A stretch of 64,000 nucleotides of DNA from Shewanella canadensis (lineage in GTDB: Bacteria > Pseudomonadota > Gammaproteobacteria > Enterobacterales > Shewanellaceae): assembly GCF_003966225.1 (NCBI RefSeq), contig NZ_RXNU01000001.1, forward strand, positions 1-64,000, written 5' to 3'. Shown here in pieces: positions 1-10,346 of this stretch (position 1 is the first letter of the stretch; each line of letters begins with the position of its first letter). The notes beneath the pieces were generated by a model. That model saw only the letters and a list, made by a program, of their open reading frames with translations. It made no database searches and was not told the DNA's origin. Both the position numbers and the translations under genes were made by a program.

Positions 1-75
1 CGTTGATAGGCAGGGTGTGTAAGCGTTGTGAGGCGTTGAGCTAACCTGTACTAATGACTCGTGAGGCTTAACCAT
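1..75 (+). rRNA. 23S ribosomal RNA, 3' end (partial)
   Basis: The first 75 bases match the conserved 3' terminus of gammaproteobacterial 23S rRNA, including the stretch around GTGTGTAAGCG, the GAGCTAACC segment and the closing GTGAGGCTTAACC. The gene is cut by the left window edge. The exact 3' end is set by comparison with E. coli and may be off by a few bases. A 5S gene follows about 110 bases later, as expected for the distal part of an rRNA operon. Confidence 0.95.
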
Positions 76-185
76 ACAACCCAGATGGGTTTTGCAGATG
101 GTTTTGCTTAACTGAAAGAATACGAAGTACTTGATTTTAGTGTGACTCAATATTTATTTTAAGCTTTCTAAGTTTTACCAAATTA

Positions 186-302
186 GTCTGGAAACCATAG
201 CATTGTGGCCCCACCTGATCCCATCTCGAACTCAGAAGTGAAACGCAATCGCGCCGATGGTAGTGTGGGGTCTCCCCATGTGAGAGTAGGTCATTTCCAG
301 GC
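186..302 (+). rRNA. 5S ribosomal RNA
   Basis: The sequence carries the 5S core CGAACTCAGAAGTGAAAC and the GGTAGTGTGGGG / CCCCATGTGAGAGTAGG helix. The two ends (GTCTGGA at the 5' end, TCCAGGC at the 3' end) pair to form helix I, which fixes the limits to within a couple of bases. It is the last gene of the rRNA operon and is followed by a strong terminator. Confidence 0.96.
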
Positions 303-318
303 GCCTAATAACGATAAA

Positions 319-346
319 GCCCGTTGCTAACGCAACGGGCTTTTTT
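319..346 (+). terminator. rRNA operon terminator
   Basis: A perfect 9-bp stem (GCCCGTTGC / GCAACGGGC) with a TAAC loop is followed by six T residues, 17 bases after the 5S gene. This is a classic intrinsic terminator. Confidence 0.93.
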
Positions 347-978
347 CGTTTTTAGTCTGGACTCTTTGCTACAAGAAGTGACCACTCGAACATGGGGGAA
401 TAGATAGCGCATGCGAAGCATGCATCTTATCCATGTGATAGGCAGTAAATAGCTCCTCGGCTCTAGCATCCTGCTTCACCCTACCTCCTATATCCATATA
501 GTCGTGCATTTACTGCATTCCCTACATCCATGTAGGTCATAGGGTGAGGAGTCTGTGCTCATCAAGCAACGCTTGATGCAGGCTCTGAACGCGGAGGATT
601 TATTCGAAGCTGACCATGACAGGTGCATTTTGCCCTTATTTACAAACCCGCTTATGCATTTCCATGTCTCTATGGAGCAGATGCCAAGAAGGGCTATGAA
701 GGTCACAGGGGAAGCCCTTGTTTTTGTATGAGGTAAACGTGGAGAGACTCCCCGTTGTTGAGCGCATCTGGCAGCTACAATTGCTGCCAACGGCATTATG
801 GTTACCCCATCGCAACATTGTGGTTGTCATTCGTTCCTGTAGTGAAGATGTTTTGAGTATTTTATCTCGATTTGATCCAAAGAGTTAAGTCATGCTCTGG
901 AACGCCTTTCTTGAGGATGATTTGGGTTTTACTGAGCTAGAGCATCTTTAGATAACTGATATTAGGCAGGAGTGAGAA
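347..978. other. Non-coding stretch with short inverted repeats
   Basis: No convincing gene is seen. Two minus-strand frames (about 100 and 64 codons) have unnatural composition and overlap each other. The stretch holds compact inverted repeats: GCATGC-gaa-GCATGC (409-423), CTATAT-cc-ATATAG (488-501), CTACAT-cc-ATGTAG (522-535) and CATCAAGC-aac-GCTTGATG (560-578). The segment at about 516-539 resembles the interior of the MITE-like element near 25535-25558, so this may be a decayed relative of that element. Confidence 0.5.
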
Positions 979-1008
979 AGAGCCTAAGTCATTTTGGAAT
1001 TAGGCTCT
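979..1008 (-). terminator. Probable terminator of the pil-mutT cluster
   Basis: A 9-bp perfect inverted repeat (AGAGCCTAA / TTAGGCTCT, 12-base loop) lies directly past the mutT stop. Read on the minus strand it is followed by a pyrimidine-rich TTTCTC, so it is a modest rather than strong terminator. Confidence 0.6.
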
Positions 1009-1016
1009 GAAGTGAC

Positions 1017-1406
1017 TTAAAGAGACTGTAGTTTGTCGATTATTGGAGTGTTAGCTTCAGGGAAATCATACTCTCTTAGCTTATCTACATTTGCCCATAA
1101 CACCTGCTGTCCTTCCAGCCCTTCAGCAAGACCTGAAAAGCCATTTACCGTATGGATGTCTAAGAATACTTCTTTGTCAGGATAGTCATGTGAGATCGTC
1201 ATTAAGGGGCTTGTAGCAATGACGATTAGGTTTACCTCTTCTCTAAGCTCTCTGATCAATGCTTGTGAGCTAGTCTCACCGCTTTCAACCTTGCCTCCAG
1301 GAAACTCCCACTTGCCACCTTGGTGTAAGTGAGACGGTCGTTTGGCTAATAATACTTGATTTTGATTGTTAAGGACTACGCCTACGGCGACATGTATCCG
1401 CTTCAT
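1017..1406 (-). CDS. mutT: 8-oxo-dGTP diphosphatase MutT
   Basis: This is a Nudix hydrolase that would hydrolyse 8-oxo-dGTP to the monophosphate in the cytoplasm, preventing A:T to C:G mutations. The Nudix box runs from Gly38 to Leu60 (Gly38, Glu44, Arg52-Glu53, Glu56-Glu57 visible). The usual Gly near the end of the box is Asn59 here. The length of 129 residues equals E. coli MutT, and the N-terminal strand has the family pattern of a hydrophobic strand followed by a basic AKRP turn. It is the last gene of a minus-strand cluster, 3 bases after yacG, and a hairpin follows it. The gene order coaE-zapD-yacG-mutT is common in gammaproteobacteria and supports the assignment. Confidence 0.93.
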   Translation of the reverse strand: MKRIHVAVGVVLNNQNQVLLAKRPSHLHQGGKWEFPGGKVESGETSSQALIRELREEVNLIVIATSPLMTISHDYPDKEVFLDIHTVNGFSGLAEGLEGQQVLWANVDKLREYDFPEANTPIIDKLQSL

Positions 1407-1409
1407 TGA

Positions 1410-1622
1410 TTATTGATCCTTAAAGAAGTCAGCTTCATCGTAGCCTAAGCCATCTAGAGTTTCAGGATCAAATTCGGACTTAACTGGAATTGCATGCTTC
1501 TCTGAGGCCCAATCACCCAAGTCTATAAGTTTGCATCTATCGCTACAGAAAGGCTTAAATTTAGACTCGCTGTTCCATATGACATCTTTTTGGCAGGTTG
1601 GACATTTTACACTTGTTGTCAT
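1410..1622 (-). CDS. yacG: DNA gyrase inhibitor / zinc-binding protein YacG
   Basis: This is a 70-residue zinc protein. Cys7, Cys10, Cys26 and Cys30 form the CPXC...CSDRC zinc site of the YacG family, followed by the conserved segment around LIDLGDWA and an acidic C-terminal tail. The family member in E. coli binds GyrB and inhibits gyrase; that role is taken from the family and is not shown by this sequence. It lies between zapD (77-base gap) and mutT (3-base gap) on the same strand and is probably co-transcribed with them. Confidence 0.93.
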   Translation of the reverse strand: MTTSVKCPTCQKDVIWNSESKFKPFCSDRCKLIDLGDWASEKHAIPVKSEFDPETLDGLGYDEADFFKDQ

Positions 1623-1699
1623 GTTTAGTTCTCTTGAACCGGTGGTGACTTGTTAGGAACAGATCACCTTATAGAGTAGATATGACAATAATACTGATT

Positions 1700-2434
1700 T
1701 TAAGAACAGGTGGCTAATTTGAATTCTATGTTTCTATCAGAATGTTTCTGTTGGTCAAATTGTACAAAATGGATGGCGTAACGATTCTTATGGCCACTGA
1801 TTGTTGGATAGCACCCTTGCTGAGAGTCTAGTTTTACTCGGATTAATGATAAGGCTTGATTGCTGTTTCCTTGAAAAAAACCAGCTGTGGCTACAGCATC
1901 GCTATATTCAGTGGTTTGTCTGGTTAGGTCCAGCAGTAACTTAATGGGGACGAGCAAGGCGGTAAAATGATCAATCCACTCTGAGTATTCATGCTGGCGA
2001 ATGTCCCATGGTTTTGCAAGCCAGTAGTGGAGTTGAGGAAGGTCAAAGTTACAGCAAGCGCCCGGCATATTAAATCTTTGTCGTAATGCAGCAAGAAAGC
2101 GATTGAGTTTAAGCTGGCTTCCCGGCCTCTCACAAACACTTAGGGCTTCTCTTGCATCCGAAAGTTTGGACAAGTAAATACTAACTTGCCTGGTGTCAAT
2201 ATGAGGTAGGTTTTGCCAGTTAGAGAGTTGAAGGATCTGTTTATCAATATCTTTTAATACTTCGCCACGATAATCACAGCGTTCGGTTAATTCGCACAGA
2301 GAAAAAAGTGGATAGAAACATCTATGCTGATGATCATGAGCTAAATTTGTTTGTAGTTGCTGTTCTAGATATTCTAGTCGCAAATAGCTTCTTGTTTTTT
2401 CATTTAAAGGCTGTTCATAAATTAGTTCAGTCAT
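1700..2434 (-). CDS. zapD: Cell division protein ZapD
   Basis: At 244 residues it matches the ZapD (YacF) length of about 247. ZapD crosslinks FtsZ filaments at the division ring in the cytoplasm. The N-terminus (IYEQPLNEKTRSYLRLEYL) is the characteristic opening of the family, and the protein is mostly helical with a C-terminal beta-rich part. It starts 8 bases after the coaE stop, so the two are likely translated from one message. The order coaE-zapD-yacG is a conserved gammaproteobacterial arrangement. Confidence 0.93.
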   Translation of the reverse strand: MTELIYEQPLNEKTRSYLRLEYLEQQLQTNLAHDHQHRCFYPLFSLCELTERCDYRGEVLKDIDKQILQLSNWQNLPHIDTRQVSIYLSKLSDAREALSVCERPGSQLKLNRFLAALRQRFNMPGACCNFDLPQLHYWLAKPWDIRQHEYSEWIDHFTALLVPIKLLLDLTRQTTEYSDAVATAGFFQGNSNQALSLIRVKLDSQQGCYPTISGHKNRYAIHFVQFDQQKHSDRNIEFKLATCS

Positions 2435-2442
2435 GGCGTTTT

Positions 2443-3048
2443 TTAAGTATTATTGGCTAATTTCAAATAATTATTATGTAGTGTAATTACCTTCCCTTTT
2501 AGTGCCGATATCTTTCCATGATTGTCTATGACATCATCAGCCTTTGATAGTCTTTCGGCTCTGGGAGCCTGACTATCTATTATGTTTTTAATTTGTTCTG
2601 AAGAAACAGAATCTCTATCAATTGTTCTATCCAATTGTTGTTCAGGTGAAATATCAACCAAAAGAGATAAGTTTACTAACCTATCTAAACCATTCTCAAA
2701 TAGCAAGGGAGCAACCAAAATAGCGTAGGGTGAAGTGGTGGATTCAAGACATTTTAGGATCTTACTCCTGATCATGGGGTGCATCAGATCGTTCAGCCAT
2801 TGCCGTTCATCGGGCTGACTAAAAATGAGCTCTCTGAGTTTGGCCCTATTTAGGCTTTTATCCTTGTTTAGTATAGTGTTCCCAAAGTGAGCACTAATCT
2901 CATTTAGCCCTTTGGAGCCAACCTCTACCACTTCCCTTGCAATAATATCTGCATCGACAAGTTCAATTCCTAACTCGGCGAACAGATTGGCAACGGTTGT
3001 CTTCCCGCTCCCAATACCGCCCGTCAGGCCAACTATAAACTTTGACAT
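2443..3048 (-). CDS. coaE: Dephospho-CoA kinase
   Basis: It catalyses the last step of coenzyme A synthesis, phosphorylating the 3' hydroxyl of dephospho-CoA with ATP. The P-loop GGIGSGKT is at residues 10-17, followed by the CoaE-typical VDADIIAREVV segment. The length (201 residues) fits the family. It lies 45 bases downstream of pilD and 8 bases upstream of zapD on the same strand, as in many pseudomonads and shewanellae, where coaE follows the prepilin peptidase gene. Confidence 0.96.
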   Translation of the reverse strand: MSKFIVGLTGGIGSGKTTVANLFAELGIELVDADIIAREVVEVGSKGLNEISAHFGNTILNKDKSLNRAKLRELIFSQPDERQWLNDLMHPMIRSKILKCLESTTSPYAILVAPLLFENGLDRLVNLSLLVDISPEQQLDRTIDRDSVSSEQIKNIIDSQAPRAERLSKADDVIDNHGKISALKGKVITLHNNYLKLANNT

Positions 3049-3093
3049 TAATCTGTTCCTACTTACCGTTTATCTATCAGAGTCTGTTTTTCG

Positions 3094-4005
3094 TTACAGT
3101 GTAGAAAGGTACCAGTTTGTAATATCGGCGCCCCAGATCATTGCGATCCAACCTGCTGCCGCTATATATGGGCCGAAAGGAATTGGGTTAGTTTGATTTA
3201 TCTTCTTAGTGACTATTAAGCCTATTCCTACTATTGCGCCAACCAGCGATGATAGTAAAATAATGAGTGGTAACATTTGCCAACCAAACCAGGCTCCCAA
3301 AACAGCCAATAGCTTAAAGTCTCCGTAGCCCATGCCTTCCTTACCCGTTAAAAGCTTAAATGCCCAGAAGACGCTCCAGAGGCTTAAATAGCCCGCCGCG
3401 GCACCTATCATTGCATCGGTTGGTGACGTAAAGGTACTATTCAGATTTATCAGTAAACCAAGCCAGATTAGAGGCAGGGTGAGTTGATCTGGCAGTAACA
3501 TTTCGTCCAGATCAATACCTGTTAAGGCTATTAAAACAAATGTTAGTACCGTCGCAAAAATAAACTCCCAGCCAGGACCAAAATGATAGGCAAGCAACGC
3601 AACCGCTAGCCCGGTGAGGAGCTCAATAATTGGATATCTGGGCGAAATACTGGTACCGCACGCCGCACATTTTCCCTTTAGCATCAGCCAACCGATAATC
3701 GGTAGGTTGTGCCATGGTTTGATGTTCGTCTTACACTTAGGGCACGCAGATCCTGGAACGACTAAATTGTATTTCTCGGGGTAGTCATCGATTGGGTTGT
3801 TGAGTTGAACCGAGATGGGTGCTATCAGCTTTTCGTGGTATTCGTTTAGATACTGATTACACTCTTGCTGCCATTCACGCTTTAGCATGACGGGAAAGCG
3901 GTGTATAACCACATTAAGAAAGCTACCAATAACAGCCGCAAAAATGAAACTGATGATACTGAAGAGCCAAAGGTTCTGGCTCAATATTGAGATAAATTCT
4001 GACAT
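3094..4005 (-). CDS. pilD: Type IV prepilin peptidase/methyltransferase PilD
   Basis: This inner-membrane aspartyl protease cleaves leader peptides of type IV pilins and type II secretion pseudopilins after glycine and N-methylates the new first residue. Two CXXC pairs (Cys88/Cys91 and Cys113/Cys116) form the cytoplasmic zinc site of the long-form enzyme. The catalytic aspartates are in GIDLDE (about 165) and in the GXGD motif ending at Asp229. About eight hydrophobic helices are visible. The length (303) is slightly above the Pseudomonas enzyme. It is the fourth gene of pilABCD and probably also serves a type II secretion system encoded elsewhere. Confidence 0.96.
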   Translation of the reverse strand: MSEFISILSQNLWLFSIISFIFAAVIGSFLNVVIHRFPVMLKREWQQECNQYLNEYHEKLIAPISVQLNNPIDDYPEKYNLVVPGSACPKCKTNIKPWHNLPIIGWLMLKGKCAACGTSISPRYPIIELLTGLAVALLAYHFGPGWEFIFATVLTFVLIALTGIDLDEMLLPDQLTLPLIWLGLLINLNSTFTSPTDAMIGAAAGYLSLWSVFWAFKLLTGKEGMGYGDFKLLAVLGAWFGWQMLPLIILLSSLVGAIVGIGLIVTKKINQTNPIPFGPYIAAAGWIAMIWGADITNWYLSTL

Positions 4006-4055
4006 TAATATTTATTCTTTTAATGCTAAATGGTTATTTGGGTTGATTTAATGAG

Positions 4056-5321
4056 CTAGCCTACCACGTTACCCATTTCGAAAATAGGCAGGTACATACC
4101 AACAATCAGGCCGCCAACGACTGTTCCTATTACTACCATCATTACAGGTTCAATCAGGCTGGAAAGGCCATCGACGGCGTCATCTACCTGCATCTCATAG
4201 ATGTTAGCGACTTTATTGAGCATCTCATCGAGTCCGCCAGACTCTTCACCGATCATTACCATCTGAATTAGCATATCCGGGAAAAGCCCCGTTGTACGCA
4301 TGGCCACATTCATCTGCATTCCTGCCATCACTTCTTGGCGAACTTTTAGTAAAGCATTGCGGTATACATAATTCCCGGAGGCGCCCGCAGAGGATTCTAA
4401 GCCATCGATAAGCGGGACACCTGCTGCGAAAGTGGTTGAGAGCGTTCTAGCAAATCGAGCCATAGCGCCTTTATGGAGTATATCGCCAATTGCGGGGATT
4501 TTAAGTACTAATTCATCGACCCTGTTCCTAAAGCTCTGCGAGTGTAAATGAGCGCGTTTGAAGCTGAATATTGCAATGATAATCGCTATGACAAAAATAT
4601 ACCAAGAGGATTGTAACCAGCGAGAAATATTTACAATCATCTGCGTAAAGGCCGGCAACTCTGCGCCAAAGCCTTGAAAGATACTTTCAAACTGAGGAAC
4701 AACAAAAAGTAAAAGTAATGCGGTGACCGCTATCGCAACTACTACAACTGCAGCGGGGTAAAACATGGCTTTCTTGATTTTTGACTTTAACGCCTCGGCT
4801 TTCTCTCGGTAGGTTGCAACGCGATCAAATACGGCATCGAGTGAACCTGAGTGTTCACCCGCTGCAACCAAGTCTACATAAAGATCATCGAAATATTGTC
4901 TGTGGGGACGAAGTGAGTCGGAAAGGGGGATACCTGATTGGACATCCCCTACGATCGTCGCCAGCAACTCTCGCATTTTAGGCTTTTCATGGCCGCGCCC
5001 CAGCAATTCTAGCGTTGATACAATCGGAACGCCCGCAGAGAGCATGGTAGCAACCTGCCTGGTCATCATGGCAATGTCCATGGCTGTAATTTTTTTATCG
5101 CTTTTAAAGAGTGGCTTAGCTTTTTTGCGTACAACTTTAGGCTTAACGCCTTGTTTTTTTAGCTGACTCTTTATCTCTAATGCAGAGGTTCCTCTCAGCT
5201 CTCCAGAAGTCTTGTTACCGGTGCGGTTAGTTCCCTTCCATTCGAAGGTGAAGACCTTAGGCTGGGCTTTAGCTTTCTTTTTCTTTGATTTCTGTGCTTT
5301 ATCTGCTGTCGCCGTTGCCAT
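4056..5321 (-). CDS. pilC: Type IV pilus assembly inner-membrane protein PilC
   Basis: This is the platform protein of the type IV pilus machine, coupling the PilB ATPase to pilin extraction from the membrane. The 421-residue protein has a lysine-rich start (residues about 5-20), then two T2SS-F (GspF) domains at about 85-205 and 285-410. Each is followed by strong transmembrane segments, and the C-terminal MVVIGTVVGGLIVGMYLPIF segment is typical of the family. It lies 66 bases after pilB on the same strand. Read on family grounds it is involved in twitching, adhesion and possibly DNA uptake. Confidence 0.96.
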   Translation of the reverse strand: MATATADKAQKSKKKKAKAQPKVFTFEWKGTNRTGNKTSGELRGTSALEIKSQLKKQGVKPKVVRKKAKPLFKSDKKITAMDIAMMTRQVATMLSAGVPIVSTLELLGRGHEKPKMRELLATIVGDVQSGIPLSDSLRPHRQYFDDLYVDLVAAGEHSGSLDAVFDRVATYREKAEALKSKIKKAMFYPAAVVVVAIAVTALLLLFVVPQFESIFQGFGAELPAFTQMIVNISRWLQSSWYIFVIAIIIAIFSFKRAHLHSQSFRNRVDELVLKIPAIGDILHKGAMARFARTLSTTFAAGVPLIDGLESSAGASGNYVYRNALLKVRQEVMAGMQMNVAMRTTGLFPDMLIQMVMIGEESGGLDEMLNKVANIYEMQVDDAVDGLSSLIEPVMMVVIGTVVGGLIVGMYLPIFEMGNVVG

Positions 5322-5387
5322 AACTTGTCTTCCTTCGATTTATTTCTATTGCACTAACGAAAAAAATTTAATTGATTTCAAGGTACA

Positions 5388-7097
5388 TTAAAAACTGGTT
5401 ACACGATTTATCTCTGCAATGCTGGTAACACCTTTAATGACCTTTAATAATCCAGACCCTCTTAGGTCACGCATACCTTGTTCTTTAGCTTGAGTGGCTA
5501 TTTGCAGGGAGTTGCCTCCCTCCATAATAGTACGAGCTATCTCATCTGACATTCTCATCACTTCATAGATACCCACACGGCCTTTGTAGCCACCGGAGCA
5601 GAGATCGCAACCAGTAGGTTTATAGACTGTGATGCCGGCTTCGATGTCAGTCGGATTAAATCCCAGCTTTTCCAATTCGTGTTTGGGCACCTCTTCAGGT
5701 TGTTTACACTCGGGACATAAACGACGAGCCAGACGTTGGGCGATAATCAGGTTGACTGAGCTGGCGATATTGTACCCGGGCACGCCCATATTAATGAGAC
5801 GAGTGAGAGTTTCTGCGGCCGAATTAGTATGCAGCGTCGAGAGTACCAAGTGACCCGTTTGTGCCGCTTTAATGGCTATCTCGGCCGTCTCCAAGTCTCG
5901 GATCTCACCCACCATGACAACATCGGGATCTTGACGAAGGAACGAGCGTAGGGCCGATGCGAAGGTGAGGCCGGCTTTTAGATTGATATGTACCTGGTTA
6001 ACCCCTTCTAAGTTTATCTCTACCGGATCCTCTGCCGTTGAGATATTACGCTCTTCTGTGTTGAGGATGTTGAGGCCTGTATAGAGGGATACGGTCTTAC
6101 CCGAACCTGTGGGGCCAGTCACTAAGATCATACCTTGAGGCTTTGCCAGCATCTCCTCGTAAAGCTCGCGCTGGTCGTCTTCGTAACCCAGCTTCTCGAT
6201 ACCCAACTGAGCCGAAGAGGAGTCCAAGATACGCATCACGATCTTCTCCCCCCAGATAGTCGGCAGGGTGCTGACACGAAAATCGATAGATTTGGTGCGT
6301 GATAGCTTCATCTTGATGCGGCCATCTTGTGGGACTCGGCGTTCTGCGATATCGAGCTTGGACATGACCTTGAGACGAGCCGAAATGCGGTTGGAGAGGT
6401 TTACCGGAGGCTCAGAGACTTCGTGTAATATACCGTCTATGCGAAAGCGTATTCGGTAACGTTTCTCGTAGGGTTCAAAGTGGAGGTCCGAGGCGCCTTT
6501 TCGTATTGCATCGGTCAAAATTTTATTGATGTAGATGACAATTGGGGCGTCATCGGAGCTGTCACCACTCTGATCTTCATCGCGTTTGCTGGTATCTTCG
6601 ATCTCGATGCCAGCTAAAGAGTCTTCATCCATATCACCAATGTCGAGGGCTGAGATGTCCTCTTCGAGTACCTTCTCCATTGCTTTAGCTAATTTGTCAT
6701 CTTCAACCAGGATCGCCTCGGCGTGGAGACCTGCGCTAAATTGAAAATCCTCTAATGCGGCAATATTGGTGGGATCTGAGGTACCGATATAGAGACGGTT
6801 ACCGCGTTTAAACAACGGCAGGCACTTATGCTTCTCAATGAGCTTTTTATTGAGGAAGTTTTCCGGGATGCTGGCAACATCAAACTCATCGAGATCCAGT
6901 AGCGGGGTACCGTACTCTTCATAACAGAGTTCTGCAATCTCTCTGGCCGATATCATCTGTTCACTAACTATGGTGGATACGAGGGATTGTTTCGATTGGC
7001 GAGATTTTGTTATAGCAGATGCTATCAGCTCTTCGGTGAGCAATTTTTTGCGAATAAATAGAGTTGAAAGTCCTAAATGTAGTCCGGTTGTTGGCAT
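5388..7097 (-). CDS. pilB: Type IV pilus extension ATPase PilB
   Basis: This is the hexameric cytoplasmic ATPase that drives pilus extension. The 569-residue chain has an N-terminal MshEN/GspE-type domain (about 1-150), an acidic linker (about 155-185) and the secretion ATPase core. The Walker A motif GPTGSGKT is at 328-335, the Walker B region reads [10 protein letters not shown], and the Asp and His boxes (including the STLHTN segment) are present. The tetracysteine zinc site is visible as CPEC followed by CDLC in the C-terminal domain. It sits between pilA and pilC; a hairpin in the pilA-pilB gap may lower its expression relative to pilin. Confidence 0.96.
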   Translation of the reverse strand: MPTTGLHLGLSTLFIRKKLLTEELIASAITKSRQSKQSLVSTIVSEQMISAREIAELCYEEYGTPLLDLDEFDVASIPENFLNKKLIEKHKCLPLFKRGNRLYIGTSDPTNIAALEDFQFSAGLHAEAILVEDDKLAKAMEKVLEEDISALDIGDMDEDSLAGIEIEDTSKRDEDQSGDSSDDAPIVIYINKILTDAIRKGASDLHFEPYEKRYRIRFRIDGILHEVSEPPVNLSNRISARLKVMSKLDIAERRVPQDGRIKMKLSRTKSIDFRVSTLPTIWGEKIVMRILDSSSAQLGIEKLGYEDDQRELYEEMLAKPQGMILVTGPTGSGKTVSLYTGLNILNTEERNISTAEDPVEINLEGVNQVHINLKAGLTFASALRSFLRQDPDVVMVGEIRDLETAEIAIKAAQTGHLVLSTLHTNSAAETLTRLINMGVPGYNIASSVNLIIAQRLARRLCPECKQPEEVPKHELEKLGFNPTDIEAGITVYKPTGCDLCSGGYKGRVGIYEVMRMSDEIARTIMEGGNSLQIATQAKEQGMRDLRGSGLLKVIKGVTSIAEINRVTSF

Positions 7098-7132
7098 AAT
7101 TTGAAAGCCATTATTATGGATTTATAAAATTT

Positions 7133-7162
7133 AGATAGCCAAGATATTAGTCTTGGCTATCT
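7133..7162 (-). terminator. Hairpin between pilA and pilB (partial terminator)
   Basis: A perfect 12-bp inverted repeat (AGATAGCCAAGA / TCTTGGCTATCT, 6-base loop) lies in the 93-base gap after pilA. On the minus strand it is followed by AAATTTTAT. It could let pilin message be more abundant than the downstream pilBCD message, or protect the pilA mRNA 3' end. Confidence 0.6.
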
Positions 7163-7190
7163 ATTAAAGATTTGCTTATGAGATTAGCTA

Positions 7191-7628
7191 CTAACCTCCA
7201 GCCGCCGCTCCAACAGTACAGTTTTTTATTGCTACAGCTTTGTCACCAGTAAGAACACATGTCCATCCCAAATCGCCATTAGCTAAAGCCGCACCAGTTA
7301 AGGTTGCTGTTATGCCACTTACTGTTGTTTCAATTTCGCCGTCTGCTGAACAATATGCAATAGCATCTAAAGCAGGATTATTACCTGCAACCGCAGCAAC
7401 GGCTCCACAATCAAGTGTATTGTATACTGAATAGCGTTCGCCTATCTTAATTTTTGAACCACTCATTGATGCTACAGCATTGGTTGCATTAGCTTTTGCA
7501 ACATAATCCTGATACGCAGGTAGTGCAATTGCGGCGAGAATACCGATGATTGCAACAACGATCATCAATTCAATAAGGGTGAAACCCTTAGCGTTTTTCA
7601 TACTCTTGTTCAAGTTAAGACCTTTCAT
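7191..7628 (-). CDS. pilA: Type IV major pilin PilA
   Basis: This is the structural subunit of type IV pili. The class IVa prepilin signature [20 protein letters not shown] is present with Glu5 of the mature protein, followed by the hydrophobic helix. I start at the ATG at 7628, because GGAG lies 8 bases upstream. A TTG two codons earlier is too close to that site, and the later ATG at 7601 has no good ribosome site. This gives 145 residues with a 15-residue leader cut after Gly15. The mature part holds four cysteines; the last two (in GWTC and KNC) likely form the C-terminal disulfide loop. The next genes, pilB, pilC and pilD, are its assembly and processing factors. Confidence 0.94.
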   Translation of the reverse strand: MKGLNLNKSMKNAKGFTLIELMIVVAIIGILAAIALPAYQDYVAKANATNAVASMSGSKIKIGERYSVYNTLDCGAVAAVAGNNPALDAIAYCSADGEIETTVSGITATLTGAALANGDLGWTCVLTGDKAVAIKNCTVGAAAGG

Positions 7629-8360
7629 TTTCAATCTCCAAGTGGCACCGCTTACTTTAGTTTAGTCTATGTTACTTAGCCGTGTTGCTCCTGCGCTAGC
7701 TAATCTGTCCTTAAATAAATCTTGTTACTAAGTATCTTCGTTACACTCTAGTTATGGCAACGAAGAAGGGGTAACTAAATTTGTAATCAAAGCTAATCTA
7801 AAGTCTGCTTGTTTTTGCCAATATGCTAAGTGTTAAAAGTTTGTTGTGCTATCCAATGTCGTTTCGGCAAACCGCACCTTGTGATCTCCTCCTAACTCAA
7901 CTAAAGCGCCCTTAGCGACTCACGATTCAAGATTCGCTTTTGCTAAAAATCTACTAGCTTCGAAAGGTTGAGCGTCTACCTAATGGTGAGGTTGACCGAA
8001 ATGGCCATCTCGCCTATGTCCAAAGTTAGTACAAAGTTAATGAAAATGGAACAACGAATTACAACAAAGTACTAATTTGACGATGAATTCGTCTAATGAA
8101 TGTTGTTTTATGTTAAAAAGTTCTAACATTTTTTTGGCTGTGTATCGAAAACTGACACTTTGGTTGGGTGTGTCAATTTTTGGGCGTTTCAGAATCGAAA
8201 ACCCTGTATGTTTTATCGGCGACAGTTTTTTGTTTGGTACGAATGTTGTGCAGCGGTTTTTTGAAGAGGTGTAGTGTGAAACATCAGTGTGATTTGGGTT
8301 AGGCGTTTCGCACTACTTGCGCTACGAAACACCATATACTCATTATTTGTTACTCATCTG
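7629..8360. other. Non-coding region upstream of pilA
   Basis: About 730 bases without a convincing gene. It should hold the pilA promoter (read leftward). I looked for a minus-strand sigma-54 site (TGGCAC-N5-TTGC) and found none. A 65-codon plus-strand frame at 8077-8274 lacks a ribosome site and recognisable family features. A loose inverted repeat with arms GGCGTTTCG and CGAAACACC lies near 8300-8335. Confidence 0.5.
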
Positions 8361-9590
<1,230 letters not shown>

Positions 9591-10208
9591 ATGCCTTCAC
9601 ACATAAAAGCGTCTCCCCCGGTAACAGCGCAAGAGCGTTATCCAACGGAGAATGATAATTGTCTGGAAAAGCGCTGTGCCAATGGATGGGTAAGTGATGC
9701 CAGGCGATGTGAGTCCCCACATTTTAACGCCCGTCCGTTGAATGAGGTTAGTATGTTGGTTATCCATAACATTAGTCTCCCCGCGGGCTGTTTCGGAAAA
9801 TCTTATATAGACCAATTATTTAATGGTTGCCTGGATGTCAGTGCTGACCCCAGTTTTATCGACCTTAAGGGGCTTGAAGTGTCGGCTCACTTTCTGATCC
9901 GACGAGATGGCGAGTTAGTACAATATGTGTCATGTGATGAACGTGCCTGGCATGCCGGGGTTTCCAGCTATGGAACTCGGGAAGGGTGTAATGATTTTGC
10001 AATTGGCATTGAACTCGAGGGTACCGATACCCTGGCTTATACCGAGCAGCAGTATCTGGAGTTGAAAACGCTAACCCTTGCCTTGTTCGACGCATACCCT
10101 ATGCTGAATACTGATAGAGTCGTTGGTCATTGTGATATTGCGCCAGGCCGTAAAACAGATCCCGGTGAAAGCTTTGATTGGCAAAGATTTAAAAAAGATT
10201 TAAGTTAA
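9591..10208 (+). CDS. ampD: 1,6-anhydro-N-acetylmuramyl-L-alanine amidase AmpD
   Basis: This cytoplasmic zinc amidase of peptidoglycan recycling cleaves anhydro-muropeptides and thereby keeps AmpR-controlled beta-lactamase low. Zinc ligands of the family align as His59 (VIHNISLP), His180 (GHCDIAPGRK) and Asp190 (KTDPG), with Glu141 in the conserved IGIELEG segment and Lys188 in the active-site loop. The chain is 205 residues, about 22 longer than the E. coli enzyme because of an N-terminal extension before NGWV. A later start is possible, but no ATG lies between residue 1 and the conserved region. ampE follows by 138 bases. Confidence 0.95.
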   Translation: MPSHIKASPPVTAQERYPTENDNCLEKRCANGWVSDARRCESPHFNARPLNEVSMLVIHNISLPAGCFGKSYIDQLFNGCLDVSADPSFIDLKGLEVSAHFLIRRDGELVQYVSCDERAWHAGVSSYGTREGCNDFAIGIELEGTDTLAYTEQQYLELKTLTLALFDAYPMLNTDRVVGHCDIAPGRKTDPGESFDWQRFKKDLS

Positions 10209-10346
10209 ACTGTTGAACATAAAAGATTAGATGTTGGCAAAGGGATAGTGGTTAAACAGCGCTTGGTATATAGTCAAACATTGGCGAACTTATGAGCGTC
10301 GAGCCGGACCTTATCGCTAGGCCCATTTTTGAAAAGGATACTCTGT

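Noticed and set aside
488..830. Two overlapping minus-strand frames of 102 and 64 codons
   Set aside because: They overlap each other, have low-complexity unnatural composition, no ribosome sites, and sit in a region of short inverted repeats.
7640..7660. Sigma-54 promoter before pilA based on TGGCAC near 7641
   Set aside because: The TGGCAC is on the plus strand, opposite to pilA, and no partner element is at the proper distance.
8077..8274. 65-codon plus-strand frame upstream of pilA
   Set aside because: No ribosome site, no recognised family, and it lies in an AT-rich promoter-type region.
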